A stretch of 64,000 nucleotides of DNA. Source: Methanoregula sp. Lineage in GTDB: Archaea > Halobacteriota > Methanomicrobia > Methanomicrobiales > Methanospirillaceae. Shown piece by piece: positions 1-6,676 of this stretch. The DNA lies in contig CP112999.1 in NCBI GenBank assembly GCA_026625165.1, positions 1,364,001 to 1,428,000 on the forward strand, written 5' to 3'. A model generated the notes under the pieces. The model did no database searches, had not been told where the DNA came from, and saw nothing but the letters and a program-made list of their open reading frames with translations. Within the stretch, counting starts at the first letter, position 1, and each line of letters begins with the position of its first letter. The position numbers were made by a program, and so were the translations under genes.

Positions 1-2273
1 TCGTCGACCTTGAACAGTACACCAATGTCAGCAGGGAACAGGGGAGGATAGGGGGCAAGAAGCTCGTGCTCAACACCCCGGTCTCCGATGGGACGGTGAT
101 CGTAAAATACCGCAGTAAGTTTGGAACCGCCATGGTAAGGGACGGGCAGATCAAAGTCAGGGAGATCGTTTCTGTTGATCCAAGAACTCCCCCAAACCCG
201 GACTGGAGTGTTGCCGTCCACCAGAACCGGTATCACCTCAAAAACCTTGAGCGCACCGCGGTCAGGACTATCAGGCACCATATGAATGACCGCCCGGTCA
301 TCAACGTCTCGTTCTCCGGGGGCAAGGACAGCACTGCCGTACTGCACCTTGCCCGCAAGGCAGGCGTGACATCGGCGTTTTTTATTGATACCGGAATCGA
401 ATTTCCTGAAACGGTGGAGTTCATCCGGTCACAGGGTATTGAGATCATCCCGCCGGTTGTCGATTTCTGGCAGGCCGCAGAGAAGGCGGGACCTCCCGGC
501 AAAGACCACCGATGGTGCTGCAAGCTCTTAAAACTCCGGCCCCTCAAACTCTACCTCGCAAAAATTGGTCCGTGCGTGACCGTTCAGGGGAACCGTTGGT
601 ATGAGTCATGGAACCGGGCCGATCTCGAAGAGACAAGCCAGAACCCTGAAAATGTGCTCCAGCTCAACATCTCGCCAATCCGGAACTGGCGGGCGCTCGA
701 AGTGTTTTTATACCTCTGGTGGCAGAAGATTCCCACCAATGTACTCTATGAACGGGGTATCGAGCGGATCGGGTGCTACCCCTGCCCGTCGATGCTTGAG
801 AGCGAGTACGAGGAACTGGGGAAGATGCACCCCGGTGCGGTGCATCGCTGGAACGAGATACTTGAAAGATGGGCGGCAAAGAAAGGACTTCCGGAAGAAT
901 ACTCCAGATGGGGTCTATGGCGCTGGAAGGCGCTGCCAAAGAAGATGCGGGAGCTGTGCAGTGCAAAAGGGATATTACTCAACGATGATTATTCCTTAAA
1001 GCCTGTGAGGGAACGCAAAGTGGAACAGAAACAGGATACCAACGAAGGTGATACAGTCGTGACCCAGACGGATGTACGGGAACCGGATACATTTGATGCA
1101 GAGAGAGCACGCAGGGACTTCCCGATCCTTTCAGAACTCATTTACTTTGACAATGCTGCAACTTCATTCTCCCCTGAGCCGGTTGTGCAGGCACTTGTTG
1201 AATTCGAGCACCAGTACCGTGCCAACGTCGGGAGAGGGGTGCACCGGCTGACAAGGATCGCCTCGCAGCGTTACTGGCACGCCCACGAGAAGGTGGCAAA
1301 GTTTATCGGCGGGCAGGATGGCATGACTGTCTTTACGAAAAATACCACCGAGGCGATCAATATGGTGGCGCAGGGGCTTGCATGGAAGGCAGGCGATCAT
1401 GTCATTACCACAGTCATTGAACACCATTCAAATCTCCTGCCGTGGCGGAACCTGACCAGGCAGGGGGTCAAAGTCGATATCATCGGGATACAGCCGGACT
1501 ATTCCCTTAATCCTGCTGCATTTGAACGGTCAATTTCAGATAAAACCCGTCTTGTCGCGGTCACGCATGCCTCTAACGTGCTCGGTACCATAACCCCGGT
1601 TGAACAGATCGCAAAGATCTGCCATGATCATGGCGCGCTCCTGCTTATCGATGGTGCACAGGCAGTCCCCCATATACCGGTTAACGTCGCAGACATCAGG
1701 TGCGACTTTTATGCGTTCTCCGGTCATAAGATGCTCGGGCCGACCGGCACCGGAGTCCTCTGGATGAAGGATCCGGTCATCGAACCTTCGGTGCTAGGAG
1801 GCGGGATGATCGAGACCGTGACAGCCGAAGGGTTTACTCCTGCGCAAGGCTACCAGAAATACGAAGCGGGCACCCCTAATATTGCCGGGGGGATCGGCCT
1901 TGGAGTGGCAACCGATTACCTGACAGCAATCGGCATGGACCGGATACGGGAACACGAGGAGCGGATCACAACCCGTCTTATCGACGGTCTTTCAAAGATC
2001 GACCGAATCCGGGTGTATGCCCCGGCACAGCAAGCATCCCGGATCGGAGTTGTCTCGTTTACCATTGAAGGGCTCCACCCGCACGAAATCGCCCAGCAGC
2101 TCGATGAGGGCTCCGACATTATGGTGCGGTCAGGGCACCACTGTTGCCAGCCACTCATGGACCACCTTGGCCTCAGTGACGGCACCGTGCGGGCGAGCCT
2201 CGCGCTCTACAACATCGGGCAGGAAGTGGATCTGCTCATTGCGGCGGTTGAAGAGATCGTGCGGGGATTGTAA
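1..2273 (+). CDS. PAPS reductase-like domain fused to cysteine desulfurase (5' partial)
   Basis: The frame is open from base 3, so the gene starts upstream of the window; the first possible internal start is the GTG at 66. Counting from that GTG, residues about 75-270 are a PAPS reductase/ATP-pyrophosphatase domain with the P-loop SGGKDS (84-89), a Cys pair (151-152) and a GCYPCPS motif (C237, C240) that may bind metal or Fe-S. From about residue 345 to the end there is a class V aminotransferase of the SufS type, with the PLP lysine in SGHKMLGPTG and the persulfide cysteine in RSGHHCCQPLM near the C terminus. The domain pairing suggests sulfur mobilisation coupled to a sulfur-transfer or adenylation step, for example thiolation or Fe-S supply. 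Substrate is unknown. Domain calls are firm; joint function is inference. Confidence 0.85.
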   Translation, partial: VDLEQYTNVSREQGRIGGKKLVLNTPVSDGTVIVKYRSKFGTAMVRDGQIKVREIVSVDPRTPPNPDWSVAVHQNRYHLKNLERTAVRTIRHHMNDRPVINVSFSGGKDSTAVLHLARKAGVTSAFFIDTGIEFPETVEFIRSQGIEIIPPVVDFWQAAEKAGPPGKDHRWCCKLLKLRPLKLYLAKIGPCVTVQGNRWYESWNRADLEETSQNPENVLQLNISPIRNWRALEVFLYLWWQKIPTNVLYERGIERIGCYPCPSMLESEYEELGKMHPGAVHRWNEILERWAAKKGLPEEYSRWGLWRWKALPKKMRELCSAKGILLNDDYSLKPVRERKVEQKQDTNEGDTVVTQTDVREPDTFDAERARRDFPILSELIYFDNAATSFSPEPVVQALVEFEHQYRANVGRGVHRLTRIASQRYWHAHEKVAKFIGGQDGMTVFTKNTTEAINMVAQGLAWKAGDHVITTVIEHHSNLLPWRNLTRQGVKVDIIGIQPDYSLNPAAFERSISDKTRLVAVTHASNVLGTITPVEQIAKICHDHGALLLIDGAQAVPHIPVNVADIRCDFYAFSGHKMLGPTGTGVLWMKDPVIEPSVLGGGMIETVTAEGFTPAQGYQKYEAGTPNIAGGIGLGVATDYLTAIGMDRIREHEERITTRLIDGLSKIDRIRVYAPAQQASRIGVVSFTIEGLHPHEIAQQLDEGSDIMVRSGHHCCQPLMDHLGLSDGTVRASLALYNIGQEVDLLIAAVEEIVRGL

Positions 2274-2401
2274 TACAGAAATAAGATACCTGATATACTG
2301 ATACCTAAAACAGATACCAAAAAAATCCAAAAACGAGTATCCTGCGAAAAAATTACAGGGAGAATTACACCCGGTACAACCCCAATCCAGAAGTCCACCC
2401 T

Positions 2402-2629
2402 ATGACACCTCCCAACGATACGAAGCAACGCTCTGCGGTTCTTCCAGGTATTACCGTTGATATCATCACGAAAACAGACCAGCGGAGCGGAAAACTGGTC
2501 CGTGGCATCGTGAAGGACGTCCTCACCAATTCCTCATTCCACCCACACGGGATCAAGGTGAGGTTGCAGGATGGAAAGGTAGGCAGGGTTCAGGGGATTA
2601 TTCCATCTGGGAGGGGGCAGAAGGAGTAA
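2402..2629 (+). CDS. YwbE-like family protein (DUF2196)
   Basis: A 75-residue basic protein. Its core, with DQRSGKLVRGIVKDVLTNS followed by HPHGIKVRLQDGKVGRV, matches the YwbE/DUF2196 family, small proteins widespread in bacteria and archaea with no established function. The beta-rich pattern would suit nucleic-acid binding, which is inference. The length is normal for the family and the ATG at 2402 leaves a short N-terminal tail. It stands alone between the desulfurase fusion and a long non-coding stretch. Confidence 0.75.
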   Translation: MTPPNDTKQRSAVLPGITVDIITKTDQRSGKLVRGIVKDVLTNSSFHPHGIKVRLQDGKVGRVQGIIPSGRGQKE

Positions 2630-2661
2630 AGTTAAATGATGATCATTTTTACTTGGTTGAC

Positions 2662-2697
2662 GATACCTCTGACATCGTACACTTGTCAGAGAGTATC
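2662..2697. repeat. Stem-loop, 13-bp stem with one bulge
   Basis: Left arm GATACCTCTGACA (2662-2674) pairs with TGTCAGAG-A-GTATC (2684-2697), leaving a 9-nt loop and one bulged A. It lies about 30 bases after the DUF2196 stop codon. It could be a 3'-end structure of that transcript or part of a structured RNA. Confidence 0.6.
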
Positions 2698-2835
2698 CTG
2701 ATAAAAACCAAAGACACTCTCCTCGATCCCAACAGGTTCAGACCTTCATTTTAGTTCAATCCCCTTGTGCACAGGAAGCGGAGGTTGTAGCAATGACAGC
2801 TCTTGTAAGAGAGCCCGGAACAGTTACGTGAGGTA

Positions 2836-2867
2836 CTCCCCCCACCTTCATACATGAGTGGGGGGAG
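2836..2867. repeat. G/C inverted repeat, 10-bp arms
   Basis: CTCCCCCCAC (2836-2845) is perfectly complementary to GTGGGGGGAG (2858-2867) across a 12-nt loop. It is one of a series of hairpins in this intergenic region. Confidence 0.6.
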
Positions 2868-3316
2868 CTGGTCTGAGCAAGGCCGACCCCATGGTGGGGT
2901 CTGAGGGGGTACCTCGCTTTGATCGGGTGGGGGGCACCTTAAGGCACATAAGTGGGGATACCCCCTCTGTTTGCACAGGAAACGAAGCCGATCCCGCTGG
3001 AATCTCTGTCGGAGACCAAAAACCGGAACAGGGTGGGGGTACCCCCTCATGTGCTCAAAGGTGGGGGGCTGGTCATCGTACTCAAGACCCCTCACGCGAT
3101 CGCGGAAGGGGTCTCGATCCAAGTGGGTGGGGGGTGTCTGCCTTTCCTAAGGCCGCGATAGCGGACTTGAGAAGATATCGAAGATATCTTCGAGTTGCCC
3201 CTTGCCCGCGAGCGGGCGGGCCAACATTTTATCGTTGGGAAGTCGCTCAGAATTTGAGGGAGTGGGTTGAAAATAGAGAGGGGTAAATGGGTTTTGAAGG
3301 TGGGGGTAGGGCATGG

Positions 3317-3342
3317 CCAATGGGTGGCCCCCCACCCTTTGG
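3317..3342. repeat. Tight hairpin, 11-bp arms
   Basis: CCAATGGGTGG (3317-3327) and CCACCCTTTGG (3332-3342) pair at 10 of 11 positions around a CCCC loop. It is the last strong hairpin of the region, about 200 bases before the next gene. Confidence 0.55.
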
Positions 3343-3542
3343 ACCGAAAGAAACAGTATGAGGGAGGTGGCGAAGGCTTGATGCAATCCAATCAAAATCG
3401 CGGAGATTATTCAGATGCGGCAATGTGAAGCGGAGAGAATTGGGATTGCGAGGTTTACGAGATGGAGAATGAAAAATCAAGAACACATATGATTTAGTTT
3501 GTTACAAATATTTTTTATTATAGTAACTCAATTAAGCGTTTT

Positions 3543-4358
3543 GTGAGATTTATCGTTACGATAACAGATTTGTTTTCAATAAAGCCGAAAAAACCATTTC
3601 CAATAATTGTAATAATTGTTGGATTTTTCTTCATTTTGACAAGTGGATGTGTTAACACAACAGAAATAAAAAATCAAACCGTTCTTCCAACAACTACGGC
3701 TGTTCCAGTCCATATTGTGGAAATCAAACCGGATCGATCTATCTATGATTCGTGGGGAGTGCTGTACGTCGGTGAGGGGGATATGAAAATATCCGTGCCT
3801 CCTCAATGGAAAAATACAACGTGGAATGGCGCAAATCAATTATATGCAACAGACAAATATGAAATGTCAGAAACAGCATTTGTGTTTGTTAAAACCGGAT
3901 TGGATTTTGGAACTTACTCTTTTAAAAAACAAATTGACCAAAATTATATTGATAATGAAACCCTCGATTATTTAATTAAAATATTACTTCCTGATGGGAC
4001 ATCGAGTCCAGAGTGTAACCACACGTGGATTTATAAAGGCGAGGCAGGGGGGGTCGTCTGTCCCAAAGCCTTTAGTGATCCAACATATTATCTCATATCA
4101 GGTCACCCAGCACGCAAAATATCGTGGGATACTCATTTTCAGACTCTATACAAAGAATCCGGTACAACAATAGTCCAGAGTCGGCAGACTGGATATATTG
4201 TGTGGAGGACCATCGAGGATTCTCATAACGAAGCATACATCCTCATTCAAAACGATGGTCGTGTGGCCTACGTTCATGGTCAATACAGACCAACTGTTGC
4301 ACTATGGGAGAAGACAATAGTGAAACAATCAATGGAATCGTTGACAGATAATTTTTGA
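3543..4358 (+). CDS. Predicted lipoprotein of unknown function
   Basis: A 271-residue protein starting at GTG 3543. The N terminus has a short basic stretch, a hydrophobic segment (about residues 18-33) and a lipobox-like FILTSGC, followed by a Thr-rich linker, so it is probably an exported and lipid-anchored protein. The body has no motif I recognise with confidence. The phrase around MKISVPPQWKN followed by an aromatic-rich beta pattern is loosely like PsbP-type or DUF1795-type lipoproteins. Base composition is clearly more AT-rich than the flanking chromosome, and the stop codon directly touches a 94-bp inverted-repeat element, so the gene may have arrived by transfer. The weak start leaves the exact N terminus open. 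Confidence 0.65.
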   Translation: MRFIVTITDLFSIKPKKPFPIIVIIVGFFFILTSGCVNTTEIKNQTVLPTTTAVPVHIVEIKPDRSIYDSWGVLYVGEGDMKISVPPQWKNTTWNGANQLYATDKYEMSETAFVFVKTGLDFGTYSFKKQIDQNYIDNETLDYLIKILLPDGTSSPECNHTWIYKGEAGGVVCPKAFSDPTYYLISGHPARKISWDTHFQTLYKESGTTIVQSRQTGYIVWRTIEDSHNEAYILIQNDGRVAYVHGQYRPTVALWEKTIVKQSMESLTDNF

Positions 4359-4452
4359 GGCTCTGTAGAAACTCTGATTTTTTTTCAATAACCTCTCAAG
4401 ATGGATGAGATCATTTTCTGTTCGGATTGCTATTGAGGAATTCTACAGAGCC
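4359..4452. repeat. 94-bp element with perfect 12-bp terminal inverted repeats
   Basis: GGCTCTGTAGAA (4359-4370) is the exact reverse complement of TTCTACAGAGCC (4441-4452). The element begins on the base after the preceding stop codon and has no coding capacity, which fits a MITE or the decayed remains of an insertion sequence. I see no clear target duplication. The right end, extended to 15 bases (GAATTCTACAGAGCC), recurs at 32658-32672. Confidence 0.6.
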
Positions 4453-4574
4453 CAATTTTGAAAACTATATATTACAAAATCTCGAAACTGCGCCCGAGTC
4501 AATAACCTAGTTTTGGAGGATGGTGAGATAAATAGAGTTCCAAATTGTGAGATAACTATAACCAAAAACAAGGA

Positions 4575-4659
4575 TGCGAGGGAGGGGATTTAAACCCCCG
4601 AACTCCTGCGAGATCAGGCCCTCAACCTTGCGCCTTTGATCTAGCTTGGCAACCCTCGC
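4575..4659 (-). pseudogene. Degenerate tRNA-Leu copy (GAG in the anticodon position)
   Basis: An 85-nt sequence closely matches the intact tRNA-Leu at 5733-5817, with the same 7-bp acceptor stem (GCGAGGG/CCCTCGC), variable arm and T arm. It differs in the D arm and in the anticodon arm: the 5' side reads CAAGG against CCTGA, leaving two mismatches in the five-bp stem. The three bases at the anticodon read GAG. The broken stem favours a pseudogene, although a weakly folding tRNA-Leu(GAG) is not excluded. Confidence 0.6.
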
Positions 4660-4857
4660 GCCCCTGTCCTCTCTCGCCATTTTGTCGTAAGCGAACCAGT
4701 CATAACGAACCCGGAAAACCGGCGGTTGAGGCGCATAATTCCCGGACCGAAAGGAACCGGATCTCCCCCGGCCTTTGATAATAAAGGTGATGGAGGAGAT
4801 ACCCGTCACCCCGGTCACTGGCAAAAAGATATTAACAGAGACAGACGTTTTACTCTT

Positions 4858-5382
4858 ATGCCCCGTCCGTCTGTTGTCATTATCGGTGTTCTTCTGGCCA
4901 TTCTCATTGCATGCATCCTTTCCGCAGGGTGCAGTGAGGGGCTCCCATTGTCCAGTGAGTGCTCATATCGGGTAAGTTACGGAGGTAATTTCCTCCTGAC
5001 CAAAGACCAGCCGGAATTCAAGTTGACAACACCGGAAGCCAACAAGAACTGCCATGCCCAGATGACACTCACCTATTGGTACAAGGACCAGGCGCTTGCA
5101 GAATCCGGGACAAAACCTCCGGTCATGTACAATTTCCGTACCTGGACCGGGGGTTTCCCGGACCCGGTCTCAAAACAGGTCGATGCGTACAATGATCAGG
5201 GCGTTAAAGTAAAGGCATGGAAAGCTTCTGTAGACGAGGCTGCAAAGAATGCGCAAGGGGACTATACCTATTATTCCGTATATGTCTTCTACCCGCGGGG
5301 AACGACCAATTATCCTAAAGATGGTGTTGAGGCAGACATCGAGATCTCGTATGTCCCGTTCAAACAGGGACAGTCGAAATAA
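4858..5382 (+). CDS. Predicted lipoprotein of unknown function
   Basis: A 174-residue protein from ATG 4858. The frame is open further upstream, but only this start gives a classic signal: a basic N terminus, a hydrophobic core (about residues 6-22) and the lipobox LSAGC. The mature part is probably a beta-rich extracytoplasmic domain, with two Cys residues in the first half of the mature chain. No family is recognised. The gene sits between two tRNA-Leu remnants on the opposite strand, so it lies inside a segment that was rearranged or inserted. Confidence 0.65.
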   Translation: MPRPSVVIIGVLLAILIACILSAGCSEGLPLSSECSYRVSYGGNFLLTKDQPEFKLTTPEANKNCHAQMTLTYWYKDQALAESGTKPPVMYNFRTWTGGFPDPVSKQVDAYNDQGVKVKAWKASVDEAAKNAQGDYTYYSVYVFYPRGTTNYPKDGVEADIEISYVPFKQGQSK

Positions 5383-5500
5383 CCGGATACAATCATTCTT
5401 TTCCGTATCGACAAGGAAGGCCAAGGAGAGCCCTCCTGCCCGCCAGTCATTCCCATGCTTATCCTGCGGCACCAATTGCGGGGATCGGGGCGGCTGCATG

Positions 5501-5555
5501 CCTGCGCGACCGGGCCCTGAACCCGGCGCCTCTGATCTGGTATGGCAACCCTCGT
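5501..5555 (-). pseudogene. Truncated tRNA-Leu(CAG) remnant
   Basis: Read on the minus strand, this is the 5' part of a tRNA-Leu: acceptor 5' strand, D arm and a well-paired anticodon arm (CCGGG-TTCAGGG-CCCGG, anticodon CAG). It breaks off at the variable arm, so the T arm and 3' acceptor strand are missing. About 50 bases of 5' flank (plus-strand 5556-5610) are also shared with the flank of the degenerate copy at 4575-4659, so the two share a duplication history. Confidence 0.6.
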
Positions 5556-5732
5556 ACCTCTGCCCTTCTCACCGTTTTGTTGTAATCGGACCGGTCATAA
5601 CAAACCCGGATAACCCCGTCATCTTCCGGACTTAACCATATTTAACCGCATTAACTTCCGGACGTAACCATACTGCATCGAATCCGGAAAAAACACAAAC
5701 GGAGATCTTGAAAACAATAACAAAACCGCGAA

Positions 5733-5817
5733 TGCGAGGGAGGGGATTTGAACCCCCGAACTCCTGCGAGATCAGGCCCTGAACCTGACGCCTTTGACCT
5801 GGCTTGGCAACCCTCGC
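5733..5817 (-). tRNA. tRNA-Leu (anticodon CAG)
   Basis: A complete class II cloverleaf on the minus strand. It has acceptor stem GCGAGGG/CCCTCGC, anticodon arm TCAGG-TTCAGGG-CCTGA with anticodon CAG, a long variable arm, T arm GGGGG-TTCAAAT-CCCCT (one end pair imperfect) and discriminator A. CCA is not encoded. It is the intact member of a three-copy group at this locus. Confidence 0.9.
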
Positions 5818-5836
5818 GCCTTTAATCATTGCTTTG

Positions 5837-5850
5837 TAAAATTTAATAAA
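5837..5850 (-). promoter_or_regulatory. TATA element of tRNA-Leu
   Basis: The minus strand reads TTTATTAAATTTTA, centred about 27 bases upstream of the mature tRNA-Leu 5' end. This is the expected spacing for an archaeal box A. The two decayed tRNA-Leu copies lack a comparable AT block in this position. Confidence 0.55.
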
Positions 5851-6086
5851 GTTAGGTATTCATTTGTTTCTTTGACCCGGATACCCTATCTATAAAATCG
5901 ATCTTTTTTGTCAGTTCCTCATCCTTTGTAACTAAAAAATCAAACCAAAACCGTACCATCATGATTTGCCAAAAAGGACGGGGACAATAATTTCTGACAG
6001 ATGGGACATCATGCCATCGTCACCGTAGAATGGGACATAAAGGTTCTCCATTAGTATTATGATTTGATGCGCAGATTACATACTGG

Positions 6087-6641
6087 ATGGCTGATAAACG
6101 GTACGAAACATTAAAAATCGAAAATATCGTCGCGTCCGGCGTTATTGCTGATTCCATAGATCTCGCAATAGTATCAAAAAAGATCCCAAGCTGCGAGCTC
6201 AACACCAAACGGTTCCCCGGGGCGGTATACCGGATCGAGAAGCCAAAAATTGCGTCCCTGATATTTTCTTCAGGAAAGGTCGTCCTCACCGGCATCAGGG
6301 ATAAAAAGGCGCTTGATGACGGGCTCAAACTCATCATCAGCTCGCTTAAGGGAGCAGGAGTGAAGACCTACAAAGAACCCAAGGTCGCGATCACCAACAT
6401 CGTCTGTTCGTACGATATCGGCAAGTACATCAACCTCAACAAGGTCGTCATCACGCTGAACCTTGAAAATATCGAATATGAACCCGAACAGTTCCCCGGC
6501 CTCGTGTATCGTATCAAGGACCCAAAAATCGTTGCCCTGCTCTTCAGCTCGGGAAAGATCATCCTCACCGGTGGGAAAAACCTTGAGGACATCAAGAAGG
6601 GGCTGGACTTCCTAGAGCAGAAACTCGAAAGTATTATGTAA
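6087..6641 (+). CDS. tbp: TATA-box-binding protein
   Basis: A 184-residue TBP, normal for archaea. It has two direct repeats of the saddle fold (about residues 7-92 and 98-182), each with an FPG(A/L)VYRI segment, a PKI(A/V)(S/A)L(I/L)FSSGK strand and its DNA-contacting phenylalanines. It recruits TFB and RNA polymerase to box A promoters. The first repeat has CELNTKRFPGAV in place of the usual YEPEQFPG, which the second repeat keeps, so this copy is somewhat divergent. Methanogens often carry more than one TBP. The gene is monocistronic and faces the helicase operon. Confidence 0.93.
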   Translation: MADKRYETLKIENIVASGVIADSIDLAIVSKKIPSCELNTKRFPGAVYRIEKPKIASLIFSSGKVVLTGIRDKKALDDGLKLIISSLKGAGVKTYKEPKVAITNIVCSYDIGKYINLNKVVITLNLENIEYEPEQFPGLVYRIKDPKIVALLFSSGKIILTGGKNLEDIKKGLDFLEQKLESIM

Positions 6642-6643
6642 TA

Positions 6644-6653
6644 TTTTTTTTTT
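6644..6653 (+). terminator. T-tract terminator after tbp
   Basis: Ten consecutive T residues begin three bases past the tbp stop codon, with a second T-run at about 6664-6670. Archaeal RNA polymerase terminates at such tracts without needing a hairpin. Confidence 0.5.
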
Positions 6654-6676
6654 GTAAATCCCATTTTTTTATATTT

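Larger units (their letters stand above)
2630..3542. other. Non-coding, hairpin-dense intergenic region
   Basis: No convincing gene lies here. Open frames on both strands are low-complexity, Pro/Gly/Arg-rich and overlap each other without any recognisable motif. The stretch holds many perfect or near-perfect inverted repeats: 2662-2697, 2836-2867, 2885-2901 (7-bp arms), 3035-3046 (GGGGGTACCCCC), 3085-3114 (8-bp arms enclosing CGCGATCGCG), 3180-3191 (GAAGATATCTTC), 3204-3217 (GCCCGC-GA-GCGGGC), 3221-3238 (5-bp arms) and 3317-3342. G-runs are frequent on the plus strand. The last 200 bases become AT-richer toward the next gene. Confidence 0.6.

Noticed and set aside
2858-3286. Open frame of 142 codons (plus strand) and overlapping frames on the other strand
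   Set aside because: Low-complexity Gly/Pro/Arg composition, several frames open at once, built over hairpins and G-runs, and no recognisable motif.
5249-5635. 128-codon plus-strand frame across the tRNA-Leu remnant
   Set aside because: It runs out of phase through the end of the lipoprotein gene and over a truncated tRNA; no coding features.
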